Source: JANSWP01 sp041941305 (GTDB lineage: Bacteria > Bacteroidota > Bacteroidia > Chitinophagales > Saprospiraceae). Taken from it: DNA of 64,000 nt. Shown one piece after another: positions 1-11,100 of the stretch; the stretch's first letter is position 1; every line of letters begins with the position of its first letter. The notes beneath the pieces are model-generated. The model saw only the letters and a program-made list of their open reading frames with translations. It did no database searches and had not been told where the DNA came from. The stretch lies in the NCBI GenBank assembly GCA_041941305.1, contig JBGTQJ010000002.1, positions 1 through 64,000 on the forward strand. The letters run 5' to 3'. The translations under genes and the position numbers were made by a program.

Positions 1-640
<640 letters not shown>

Positions 641-956
641 AATTTCTTCCGTAGTAACATCCGAAAATGTACTACTTTATCTTTTATCACTACTTCAATT
701 TCTCCTAAACTCACTCAATGAATTCTAACTTTAAATCCAGTCATTATATCTCTATAACAACCAATCCAAAAAAATCCGCATAAGTTTATTCTTGCACTCT
801 TATTCTTACTTCTCTCTCTTCCATTTGTGTCAATGAACTTTTTGGGAACACCATTTCTTTTATAACTTTCTATAAATCAAGAAGATGTTCCTAATATTTT
901 TTATCATTTGATGATTGATAATTCAAAATTTCAATTCCCTCTCAAAATTGGGACTG

Positions 957-987
957 CAAAGGTATATCGATTTACAACTCTAGCAAA
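957..987 (-). promoter_or_regulatory. rRNA operon promoter, proximal
   Basis: On the minus strand, TTTG (987-984) is followed by a 19-base spacer and TACCTTTG (964-957). This matches the Bacteroidota primary-sigma consensus TTTG-N19-TAnnTTTG exactly. It lies about 310 bases upstream of the 16S 5' end, inside very AT-rich DNA. Seen directly; promoter function is inferred. Confidence 0.75.
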
Positions 988-1105
988 ATTTTTTCAAAAA
1001 TATTTTAAAGAAAAACATAAAAAATTTTGCCTCAATGTCTTTTTGATAGGACTTATCAAAACTTACTTCTGAAAAACTATCTTTATAGTCCGTTTTTGCG
1101 GGGCG

Positions 1106-1136
1106 CAAAGGTATGTTCTCAAATATTTCTAGACAA
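1106..1136 (-). promoter_or_regulatory. rRNA operon promoter, distal
   Basis: On the minus strand, TTG (1136-1134) is followed by a 20-base spacer and TACCTTTG (1113-1106). The -7 box is identical to that of the proximal promoter about 150 bases downstream, so the rRNA operon appears to have tandem promoters. The rest of 641-1297 is AT-rich and holds no convincing gene. The short ORFs at 1113-1337 and 1139-1330 overlap on opposite strands and resemble nothing I recognise. Confidence 0.7.
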
Positions 1137-1173
1137 CATTATTTGAGAAAAAAAGAAAATTTAATTTCCACCT

Positions 1174-1252
1174 GTTTTCCACAATCGGCTGTGGAAAACC
1201 CCAGTCCTTTTCTGGCTTCATTTTTTTTCATATTTGCACAAGATTGTCCACA
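1174..1252. other. cluster of DnaA-box-like 9-mers upstream of mutY
   Basis: GTTTTCCACA (1174-1183) and TGTGGAAAAC (1190-1199) form a 10-bp inverted repeat with a 6-base loop. Each arm contains TTTTCCACA, one base from the DnaA box TTATCCACA. A third near-box, TTGTCCACA, lies at 1244-1252. The region is AT-rich. This could be a DnaA-responsive promoter element or part of an origin. The evidence is only motif similarity. Confidence 0.3.
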
Positions 1253-1297
1253 TATTCTTTCAACTACAATTGATTCTTTTTTTCGGTTAAAAAAGAA

Positions 1298-2374
1298 ATG
1301 GAAAACAGAAAAACACTTTTTACTGCACAACTTTTGAAGTGGTATGCTAATAGTAGCAGACCACTGCCCTGGAAGGGTGAGAAGAATCCATATTTGATCT
1401 GGCTGTCTGAAATCATTTTACAACAAACCAGAGTTGAGCAAGGACTTCAGTACTTTGAGAAATTTAAGCAGAGATTTCCCAAAATTGAAGATCTGGCAAA
1501 TGCTCCAGAAGATGAAGTGATGAAACTATGGGAAGGCCTGGGTTATTATTCCAGAGCCAGAAATCTTCATTTTACTGCAAAATATATTGCTAAAGATTTG
1601 AACGGCGTATTTCCAGACACCTATCAAGACATTTTAAAATTAAAAGGAGTAGGACCTTACACCGCAGCTGCTATTGCCTCTTTTGCATATGGTTTATCTT
1701 ATGCTGTAGTGGATGGAAATGTGTACCGTGTGCTTTCTCGTTATTTTGGAATTGAGACCCCAATAGATTCTACAAAAGGAAAAAAATTATTTAAGGATTT
1801 AGCAGCTGAATTGATAGATGCTTCTCAGCCTGGAAATTATAACCAGGCGATCATGGATTTTGGAGCTACTCATTGTTTGCCTCAAAAGCCTAGGTGTTCC
1901 AACTGTTTATTGGCAAGTAATTGTCAGGCCTTGAAAATGGGGAGGGTTCAAAACCTTCCGATAAAATCCAAAAGCATAAAAAAGCGAACCCGATATTTTA
2001 ATTATTTAGTGGTCAATTCGGGAAAGTACACATTATTAAATAAGAGGACTCAAAAAGACATATGGCAAAATTTGTATGAGTTTCCTTTAATTGAGAGTTC
2101 AGCAATTATTGAAGATTTTAGCCACCTGAAAAAGCAAAACCTTTTCAAAATGCATTTTGAAGAGCATTCTATCACATTTTTAAAAGCATCGAAGCCCTTC
2201 AAACAGCTCCTAACTCATCAAAAAATAATCGCCCGTTTTTGGGAAGTTGAACTAAGCAATTTGGAGAATTTGTCATTCTTAAAAGTGGAAAAGCAAAACT
2301 TATCTAAATTTGCATTTCCAAAATGCATTGATTTGTATTTAAATGATAAATCCTTAACTTTAGAACTGATTTAA
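1298..2374 (+). CDS. mutY: A/G-specific adenine DNA glycosylase MutY
   Basis: A base-excision repair enzyme that removes adenine mispaired with 8-oxoguanine. The 358 residues show the full MutY layout. The catalytic Glu is in the SEIILQQTRV segment (about residue 38). The helix-hairpin-helix LKGVGPYTAAA is at about 114-124, with the catalytic Asp in VVDGNVYR (about 138). The iron-sulfur loop C-x6-C-x2-C-x5-C spans about 193-209, and a C-terminal NUDIX-like MutY_C domain recognises 8-oxoG. The length is normal. It is the first gene of the plus-strand cluster mutY-ssb-gldE-gldD, an order common in Bacteroidota. The start ATG at 1298 lies just after a T-rich stretch with no Shine-Dalgarno, as is usual in this phylum. 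Confidence 0.96.
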   Translation: MENRKTLFTAQLLKWYANSSRPLPWKGEKNPYLIWLSEIILQQTRVEQGLQYFEKFKQRFPKIEDLANAPEDEVMKLWEGLGYYSRARNLHFTAKYIAKDLNGVFPDTYQDILKLKGVGPYTAAAIASFAYGLSYAVVDGNVYRVLSRYFGIETPIDSTKGKKLFKDLAAELIDASQPGNYNQAIMDFGATHCLPQKPRCSNCLLASNCQALKMGRVQNLPIKSKSIKKRTRYFNYLVVNSGKYTLLNKRTQKDIWQNLYEFPLIESSAIIEDFSHLKKQNLFKMHFEEHSITFLKASKPFKQLLTHQKIIARFWEVELSNLENLSFLKVEKQNLSKFAFPKCIDLYLNDKSLTLELI

Positions 2375-2441
2375 CGAGGCTGTAGGTTGTTTGTTAACTC
2401 AATTCTTGAGAAAACAGATTCAAAAATTAAAACAAAAACAA

Positions 2442-2930
2442 ATGGTAAACAAAGTTACATTGATTGGACGCCTGGGAAAAGACCCTGAAGTACGTCGCTT
2501 GGAAAGTGGGGCTGTAGTAGCAATTTTCACTATGGCGACCTCTGAAAGTTACAGAGACAAGAACGAAGAATGGCAAGAGAGAACAGAATGGCATAATATA
2601 GTTGTATGGAGATATTTAGCCGAACGAGCTGAGCGCGATTTGAAAAAAGGAAAACTAATTTACCTTGAAGGAAAATTAACGCATCGAAAATATCAAACTG
2701 CAGAGGGTCAGGATAGATACATCACAGAGGTCGTAGGCAATAATTTTAGATTGCTTGAAAAACGTGAGGGAACTGGCTTTCAAAATAGCTTCCCTGCTGC
2801 ATCAGATGAGCCTTCCTCTGCACAACAATCATCTACAAATGGCGGAAATACCTCAGCTCCAGCCCCTGAATCTACTAATCAACAACCAGAAGAAGTGACC
2901 GATGCCACTGGTGATGATTTACCTTTCTAA
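2442..2930 (+). CDS. ssb: Single-stranded DNA-binding protein
   Basis: Binds single-stranded DNA in replication, repair and recombination. The OB-fold starts at MVNKVTLIGRLGKDPEVR and ends near residue 110 (ITEVVGNNFRLLEKR). A Ser/Pro/Gln/Asn-rich flexible linker follows, then the acidic tip DDLPF that recruits partner proteins. I start it at the ATG at 2442 (162 residues), because the longer frame from a TTG at 2391 adds a non-conserved stretch before the canonical start. It lies 67 bases downstream of mutY and is followed by an intrinsic terminator. Confidence 0.96.
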   Translation: MVNKVTLIGRLGKDPEVRRLESGAVVAIFTMATSESYRDKNEEWQERTEWHNIVVWRYLAERAERDLKKGKLIYLEGKLTHRKYQTAEGQDRYITEVVGNNFRLLEKREGTGFQNSFPAASDEPSSAQQSSTNGGNTSAPAPESTNQQPEEVTDATGDDLPF

Positions 2931-2943
2931 AATGCTAAAATCG

Positions 2944-2982
2944 AAAACAGGCATTACTCCGAGTGCCTGTTTTTGTTTTTTA
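2944..2982 (+). terminator. intrinsic terminator after ssb
   Basis: AAAACAGGCA (2944-2953) pairs with TGCCTGTTTT (2964-2973), a 10-bp perfect stem with a 10-base loop, followed by a T-rich tract. It lies between ssb and gldE, so gldE-gldD may depend on read-through or on a promoter of their own. Confidence 0.8.
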
Positions 2983-3060
2983 GACATACCAATTCAATAA
3001 TTTTTGGAAAGCGAGCCTTCCAGTTTACAATGCCAGGGATTTTTTCTTTTTATCCTCTTA

Positions 3061-4437
3061 ATGATGCCTTCTTTGGAGGTATGGGTCGTCATATTCTTTA
3101 TCCTTATTTTGCTCTATGCCTCTGCCATGGTTTCTGGTTCGGAAATCGCCTTTTTTTCACTTACTCATAACGATTTTGCAAAACTCAAAGAGGACAATAG
3201 TCGCTCTGCCAAAAGGATTTTAAAACTCAAAGAAAAGCCGAGAACCTTACTTGCCACCATTCTGATTGCCAACAATTTTATAAACGTAGCCATTACCATC
3301 TTATCTGATTTCGTTGTGAAAAATATTTTCCCAGATGAAATCTTTAGTCGTTGGGCTACATCAATTTTAGAGACTTCTTTTGCCAAATGGTTCGTAGCTA
3401 ATATTAAATACATCTCTCAGGAAGCCCTAACTGGAGGAATTCGCTTTTCCATTGTGGTCATTGGCGTCGTTTTCATTTTAGTCCTTTTTGGAGAGGTAGC
3501 ACCAAAGATTTACGCAAAGGTTAACAATATTCAGCTTGCCCGTTTTATGTCCTCACCATTGGTGATTTTAATGAAATTGTTTAGTCCTTTCAGCAGACTT
3601 CTTGTAAAAGGAACAAACCTTATTGAAAATAAACTTGAAAAAAGAAGGCAAAGTGGGACCCTAATGAGTAAAGAAGAAATTGGAGAGGCTATAGAACTTA
3701 CAGTAAGTCATGAAGAAGATTCACATCGCGAAATCGATATTTTGAAAAGTATTGTCAACTTTGGCGATGTAGTGGTGAAGCAAATCATGAGATCTCGGGT
3801 AGACGTAGTTGCGGTTGATTTCCGAAGTCCTTTTGTAGAATTACTCAAAGTTGTCAAAGAATCCGGTTTTTCCAGGATCCCCATTTATGAAGAAGACTTT
3901 GATCACGTAACTGGCATTTTATACGTAAAAGATCTGCTCGGACATTTGGGAGAAGACAAAAATTATGAATGGCAACTGCTTATTAGAACCAATGTTTTTT
4001 ACGTTCCAGAATCTAAAAAAATTAGCGATCTCTTAAAAGAATTTCAAGCCCAAAAATTACATATGGCCATTGTGGTAGATGAATATGGGGGAACATTGGG
4101 TATTGTAACACTAGAGGATATTTTGGAAGAAGTTATAGGAGAAATCAAAGATGAATTTGATGATGAAATCGAAGTAGAATTTCAAAAAATTGATGACTAC
4201 AATTATCAGTTTGAAGGTAAGACCATGCTAAATGATGTTTGCCGAATAATGGGATTAGATACGAACGTTTTTGATGAAGTCAGAGGAGATGCTGATTCAG
4301 TTGCAGGATTACTGTTGGAAATGATAGGCCATATTCCCAAAAAAGATCGAGAAATAATTTACGATGATTTTAAGTTTAAAATAATAGCTGTATCAAAAAG
4401 ACGAATAGAGCAAATTTTGATTACGATAATGAATTAA
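3061..4437 (+). CDS. gldE: Gliding motility-associated protein GldE (CNNM/CBS-domain membrane protein)
   Basis: A membrane protein of the CorC/HlyC (UPF0053) family. The N-terminal DUF21/CNNM region with several hydrophobic helices spans about residues 1-200. A pair of CBS domains follows at about 210-330 (VKQIMRSRVDVVAVD and MAIVVDEYGGTLGIVTLEDILEEVIGE), then a C-terminal CorC_HlyC domain. Immediate linkage to gldD and upstream ssb/mutY is the reason for calling it GldE rather than a generic hemolysin-like transporter. GldE supports gliding and T9SS function in flavobacteria. I start at the ATG at 3061 (458 residues). A TTG at 3004 would add 19 residues that look non-native. Confidence 0.88.
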   Translation: MMPSLEVWVVIFFILILLYASAMVSGSEIAFFSLTHNDFAKLKEDNSRSAKRILKLKEKPRTLLATILIANNFINVAITILSDFVVKNIFPDEIFSRWATSILETSFAKWFVANIKYISQEALTGGIRFSIVVIGVVFILVLFGEVAPKIYAKVNNIQLARFMSSPLVILMKLFSPFSRLLVKGTNLIENKLEKRRQSGTLMSKEEIGEAIELTVSHEEDSHREIDILKSIVNFGDVVVKQIMRSRVDVVAVDFRSPFVELLKVVKESGFSRIPIYEEDFDHVTGILYVKDLLGHLGEDKNYEWQLLIRTNVFYVPESKKISDLLKEFQAQKLHMAIVVDEYGGTLGIVTLEDILEEVIGEIKDEFDDEIEVEFQKIDDYNYQFEGKTMLNDVCRIMGLDTNVFDEVRGDADSVAGLLLEMIGHIPKKDREIIYDDFKFKIIAVSKRRIEQILITIMN

Positions 4438-4484
4438 GAGTATGTCTAAAAATTTTACAAACTCTAAAGAAGATGGAAGCAAGA

Positions 4485-5081
4485 ATGAAACTTCAAGTCC
4501 TATTTTTAGTTCTGACTATTCTTTTTATAAGTTGTGAAGAAGTTATTTTTTCTCCTAAACCTCGCGGTTATCCGAGAGTTATTTATCCCGAAAAAGCATA
4601 TCGGGATTTTACAGAAGAATATTGTGACTTCAAATTTGAATACCCAGCATACAGTATCATTCAACAAGATGAGACTTATTTTGATGAATCACCTGCTCAC
4701 CCTTGCTGGTTTGATATCTATATTCCCTCATTTGATAGCCGAATTTATTGCAGCTACATTCCTATCGAGGATAAAAGTCACGCAGAAAAGTTAAAGTTGG
4801 ATGCTTTTAAAATGGCAGATTGGCATTTGAAAAAAGCGACTTACAAAGAAGAAATTCCGTTTAGAAAAGCTAATAATGTAAAAGGGATGCTTTTTGAAGT
4901 TGAAGGCCCTGTTGCTTCCCATTTACAATTCTATTTGACTGATAGTTTGGAACAAAATCATTTTATGAGAGGGGCATTGTATTTCAATACACAAGCTCGA
5001 CCTGATTCCCTCGCACCAATTTATGATTTTGTCAAAAAGGACATCGAATGGTTATTGGAGACATTTGAATGGACAAACTAA
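4485..5081 (+). CDS. gldD: Gliding motility lipoprotein GldD
   Basis: A lipoprotein needed for gliding and T9SS secretion in flavobacteria. A lipoprotein signal MKLQVLFLVLTILFISC ends in a lipobox Cys at residue 17. Next come the family hallmarks: PKPRGYPR after the signal, then CDFKFEYPAYS and a CWFDIYIPSF block. It lies 47 bases after gldE. An alternative ATG at 4473 adds four residues (MEAR). The final codons run directly into a perfect palindrome that acts as a terminator. Its length of about 198 residues is typical. Confidence 0.9.
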   Translation: MKLQVLFLVLTILFISCEEVIFSPKPRGYPRVIYPEKAYRDFTEEYCDFKFEYPAYSIIQQDETYFDESPAHPCWFDIYIPSFDSRIYCSYIPIEDKSHAEKLKLDAFKMADWHLKKATYKEEIPFRKANNVKGMLFEVEGPVASHLQFYLTDSLEQNHFMRGALYFNTQARPDSLAPIYDFVKKDIEWLLETFEWTN

Positions 5082-5084
5082 TTC

Positions 5085-5122
5085 AAGCAGTCTTTTGGTG
5101 AAATTTCACCAAAAGACTGCTT
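5085..5122. terminator. bidirectional terminator between gldD and the giant secreted-protein gene
   Basis: A perfect 38-base palindrome (19+19, AAGCAGTCTTTTGGTGAAA and its complement) sits between the convergent ends of gldD (5081) and the minus-strand giant gene (5130). Its length and position suggest termination from both sides. Confidence 0.8.
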
Positions 5123-5129
5123 GTGAATG

Positions 5130-8100
5130 TTATCTTACCAATACTATATCTCCTTTTTTAAATACTTCAATCACTCTGCCACAACTTAGGACGTTTGCAG
5201 TCATCCAATAAACATAAACAGCTGCATTCATATCCCTATTATTCAAAATACCGTCCCAGCCTTCTTCAATGTTTTCAGTGGAAAAAAGCATGTTGCCCCA
5301 ACGATCAAAAATCATTAGCTCGTAGGAAACCAATTCTATTCCACTTGATAGATACCCTCGATATTTGTCATTTACACTATCTTCATTCGGAGAAAATGCA
5401 TTTGGCATATAGATGAAGGATTCACGGTTATCAATCCCCCAAAGCACCTCAATATCATGCGTTATCGTTTCGCATTGATCACTTACCTCAACTGTGTAGA
5501 CACCTGCATCTCTGGCAACAAAACTCTGTTCAGTGGAGCCATCTGGCCATAGCCAAGAAAGGGTATTTAAATCTCCAGATATCACGAGCGGGGTGATGCG
5601 TATTTCCCCCTCATCACAGGGTATGAATTGGTCTTCTACCTGGATTTTCAATTCGGGAATAATCGGAATGGAAATAGTCTCATCATACTGACAACCATTC
5701 ACATCTTCTATTGTGACTGTATAATTTTCAGGCATCAATCCATTAAACGTTGGACTGTTTTGGAAATTGATCCCATCAATAGAATAAACATAAGGATTGG
5801 ATACTCCCTGAATATTAGTCACCTCTATCTGCCCATCCGTGCTGTTGATACAAATCGTATTGGAAATCAAATCAAAACTACTTGATGGAAAAGCATCAAC
5901 ATTTACCAAAACAGTGGAATCACAGCCATAAACATTTTGAAATTGAAATGGGGTCTGAGTACCAATGCCTAAATCTTGCCCATTATAATTTGCCATTAGT
6001 CCTTCACAAACCTGAATGACAATACTGGTATCGCTCAATGGTGCAGCATCAACCGTTACAGTAACTGTAGAATCGCAACCCGTTTGGCTACTCTGCAAAG
6101 TGAATGTCTGCACATCTCCGGGGAAAAGCGTCTCTCCTTTGTAATCAACTGAAGCATTTTGGCAAGCCGTTAAAGTCAAATCTGAATGCCCTAATGGAAT
6201 TCCTGAAACGCTTACTTCTACCACAGAATCACAGCCAATTTGATTTTGAAAAATAAAATCCTGAGCATCGCCAACAAATAATTCAATACCCTGGAAGAAG
6301 GTAGAGGTGCCTTCGCAAATTTCCATTTGCATTTGGGACGTGTCTGAAAGAATTGCCTGTACTGTAACTGTGACAATTGAATCACAGCCAATTTGGTTTT
6401 GGAATGTAAAGTCCTGCATGTCACCAGGGACAAGTGTTGTTCCACTATAGATAACAGAGCCATTTTCACACGCATTCAATAAAAGAGGTGTTTGATCTGG
6501 TGGAACCCCAATTACTGTTACGGTTACTACGGAATCACAACCATTTTGGTTTTGAAAAGTAAACTCTTGCACATCTCCCGGGAAAAGCGTTTGTCCATCA
6601 TAAATTGTTGAGCCATTTTCGCAGGCATTTAGACTTAGCACTTCCGCACTCAATGGCAAGCCTTCCACGGTAACTTGAACAACCGAATCACAACCATTTT
6701 GGTTGACAAAAGTAAAATCCATCATTTCACCCGGTGAGAGGTCAGTACCCTCATAGTTGATCGTAGCATTCTCACAGGTTTCTAATGTCAAAGGCAAGAA
6801 ATCAGTACTCAATTCTAAAACTGTCACATTGACCACAGAGTCACAATTGTCTGCATTGGATAAAGTAAAACTTTCAATATCTCCCGGATGCAGAAATACC
6901 CCCTGATAACTGATACTATCACTTTCACAAAGGCTCAACTCTAAGTTCGTTGGTGGGGAAGTGCAGTCGAATGTCAATAACCAATTGACTTCTTCTTCTA
7001 CATCGCATCCTATTAAGGTTGTGTTTTCCTCAGAAGAAATCGCACTCCAACCGGCAGGCAAATTCAATGTATCAAGGTATAAAGTGTAATCAGTAGATAA
7101 AATATTAGCAAAGGCATAATTACCTGCTCCATTGCTTGAAACCGTATCTAAATTGTTTGTTCCATCATTGATGAAAATATTCACCTCGTTAACCAAGGTA
7201 TCAGGGGCATCAATGATTCCATTTCCATTTACATCAAAATAAACATTGCCCAGGATCGTCCCGAATCCATCATATAAATCTAGCGTCAAAGTACCTGAAA
7301 TAGAAGTACAACCCCACCAATCCGTCATTTCTACAAAATATTCACCACTCTGGTCAGCAATAAGGTTTGGAACAGTACCATTTGGTCCAGGGATTGGGGA
7401 GCCATTGAAGTACCATTGATAGTTTGCTACACCAGGAATAAATGGCAAACAAAGAGTATCAGGGGTACATCTGGAATGACAGCCTGAAGGAATTTTAGTA
7501 ATATCTGGTGCATTTTGAATGGTCAAGTGGTTGCTCTCGCCTTCACAACCAAATTGATTGACTCCACGAACAAAATAGGTCCCGCCAGCTACCACGGAAA
7601 TACTTGTTCCAATTTCCCCTGTATTCCAAATATAAGTCAACCCAGGTTCAGGGTTATTGACAGAAAGAACAGCTTGATTGTTTTCACAAAGTGGACCAGA
7701 GGGAGTGCTTATGATTTGAATATCCTCTGGGACAGGATGTACGGTTACAGTAAAAGGGCCTTCTACCGCCGTACAGCCATTTGTATTATCCGTTATGGTT
7801 ACTGAAAAATCATGATCACCTTGTGGTAACGTATTGTCTTTAATTTCTGTAAAAGAAATTTCGTCGCCAGGTTCTCCATTTGACCAAATATAGCTGTAAT
7901 TCAAACTTCCAAGAATAACCAAAGTGACATCCTCTCCTTCGCAAACAGAGTAGTTGTCATCAAAAATGCCAATTGGTTGTCCAAACTCATTGTATTCGAC
8001 TGCTCTAATATCGCCATTGGGTGCCTCAAAGACCTCAACTATTGCTGGGTCCGGTGTGAATGTACAGCCTTCATCATCTGTTATAGTTACTTTCCAAACA

Positions 8101-11100
8101 CTTGATTCATCAGCGATAACAGTTTGATTAGATGATCCGTCAGACCAATTCCAACTAATTCCACCAGAAGGGGCTGTAAGTGTAATTTGATCTCCTTCAC
8201 AAATTGGGGAAGGTTGAGAATACTGAATATCTCCATTTAAATTGTTTGGTTCTATGGTAAGGTTTTGAGCAAAAACCTCTGAGCAGCCGTAAATATTTTC
8301 TGCTGTAAGTGAAATGGTATAAACACCAGGATTTTCATATGCATGATAGGCATCCTGTAATTCAGAACTATTCGCATCGCCACTTGCTGGTTCACCAAAA
8401 TCCCATGAAAGGGAAGTAACATCTCCAGATACATTTGCCAGGAAATTCAGCGCCAGCCCTTCACATGATTCTGTAGGTAAATTAAAACTAACTACAGGAG
8501 GATTGAAAACATCCACTGCTTTTGTAATACTGGATTGACAGCCTTCTGAAGATACCACAGTAAGGGTTACATTGTAATTGCCGACTGAATTGTAAACATG
8601 GGTCGGATTTTGGTCGGAAGAAGCATTCGCAGCACCACTTGCAGGGTCACCAAAGTCCCATTCCCAACTTGCGATAGATGTAAATTCCAAATAATTGGAA
8701 ATATCGGTAAACTCAGTTGGACTTCCCGGACAAGCTTTTTCAAATTCAAACTCTGCCACAGCATAAATTACGTCCTGAGATAATTGCCCGTCAAGGCAGG
8801 TAGCTCCTGGGTTATTGGCGTCTGGAACCTGACCAATCAACAAGACTGAATAATAGCCTGGTTGTGTAAAGGTATGACTCGGGTTTTCCAAGGTAGAAGT
8901 ATTGTCTACTCCACTTGCTGGATCACCAAAGTCCCAAATCAAACTGCCGGGAATAAAGTTGGTTGAAGTATTTACATAGTCATGCGTTAAACACTCTGAA
9001 GTAGTATTAATATCAAAAGAAATATTTCCAGCGGGCGTGCATCCGCCGCCAGGATTATCACAGGCTGGATTTGTACAAATGCCTCCTACACAAATACCAC
9101 CTGCCGAGATACATTCGAGCAATTCCAGTTGATTAGAGTTCCCAACACAGCCATTTTGATCAGTAACCACTATTTGATAGGTCCCAGGAATGTTTGTTGT
9201 AAAAGTAGGTGTATTAGAACCCACCGGACTTCCATTTAGAAACCATTGATAGGTAAAACCTCCCCCAGAAGTTGTCGCCTGGATTGTTGCTGTTGGACCA
9301 CCAATGCAAAAACCTAAATAGATCGGGACAGAAATACTGGCTGTAGGAACCGAATAGGTTTCAACCTGGAAAGTAGTTTCACCCACGCACCCAAAACTGT
9401 TTGTAACTTCTAATTCATAATAACCAGGTAATAACATGGGGTCTGGGGCAGTAGAAACAATAACTCCTGAAGCATTTTTCCAAATATAGCTGTTGTGAGT
9501 ATCCACCGTCTGAATCAAAGCCGTCTCACCACTGCAAAGACCATTTGGATGAATCACATTTGGACCGGGTTTCCCTCGAACAATTACATTTGTATTAACA
9601 ACCTGATCGCATAAATTCAAACGTACAGTCCCATTTCCCGGAGAATGCCAAAGCACTTCAATGTTTTCAGAATTTTGTCCAGAAATGATAGTTCCCGAAT
9701 TGTCAGGTAAAATTTCCCAAACATAATCTATATCCGGGAAAAAGGTCGTTGAATGAATAGTGGTTTCCTCTATACACACTTCAGAGTCTCCAGTAATGGT
9801 AACTTGTGGAACAGGGTCAATATTCATGGAAAAAGCATCTGATTCGCAGGGTAATCCACTAGTGCTCGTTTGGGTTACTGAGAGTGTATAGGGTGGGGCA
9901 CTTCCCCATAAAACGTTTACTGGATTTCCCGTTTGAGTACTCACTGTCCCACCATTATTGATGACCCATGCGAAAGAATTTTCAGGATCACCAATTGCTT
10001 CATAAGTATAAATTTCATTCGGACAAACCAAAATTGTACCTGCGATTGAATTTGGTGCAAGAGGAGGTTCAATGATTTCAAAAAAGACCCGGTAGTCGCC
10101 CGTACAGTAAGCGGAAGTGTTCACGGGCGTCGCCGTCATGGCGTACCGACCGGGTGCATGGTTCATAGTTACAAATGGATTGGGGTCATTTGGTATAGTA
10201 ACAATTGTAGTTCCCAACCCATCAGAAATTGTCCAATCACAAGCGACAGGGGCCCCTGTAAAGGCATTGATTCCAAAAAATTGGGTGGTTTCGCCTTCAC
10301 ATATTTCGATTGGTCCTTGTACATAAAATTCTGGAACGATTTTCACGTCTAATGTATCTCTTCCACCACAGCCCAAGTAGCAGTTGTCAAATTCGACGGC
10401 TACGAATTGATCAGAACCCGTTGGGCTTCCAAACCAATTAACTGAAATCTTATTGGTTCCAAAACCATCGATTATAAAACCCCCATTTGAGACGCTCCAG
10501 AAGATGTCTGTTCCTCCAAAATCTGGAATGAAATATTCTTCAATAGAGCCAGAGCAAACTCTTTGTTCTCCTTCAATTTGTGCATCGTCAGATATAATGG
10601 GGATAGGGACAATATTGGGTTGGACACAAATATTTCCAGCACATCCACTAACTGTTAAATCAATAAACCCTTCTGATCCTGACGTCCATTCGATGGTAAT
10701 AAAATTATCAGTTATACCTCCACCATCTAGAATTGTTCCTCCACCGATTACATTCCAGTTATAGGTTCCACAATTAACGTCTGTAGAATAGGTCACAGTT
10801 TCGCCTTCACAGACAGTTCCAATGCAATCGATCTCAGGAACTGCTGCATCCAAGACGTTGACAATCATTTGTGTGGTATCATTGCAATAGCATTCGTTTC
10901 TAGCAATTAAAGAAACAGTATAGGATCCCGAATTTTGATAGGTATGACTAGGTTCGAATTGAGTAGAAGTATTAAAGTCTCCAAAATCCCAAATAAAAGA
11001 AGTGGCATTCATGCTCTGGTTTTGAAAGAAAACCGTCTGTCCCTCACAGATTTCAATTTGATTGTTTGTGGCTGATGGTGTAGTAATCATTTCAGCCCTA

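Noticed and set aside
5885..6950. CRISPR-like or satellite tandem repeats of about 150 bases
   Set aside because: They are in-frame coding repeats of the giant protein, diverged at the DNA level and without spacers.
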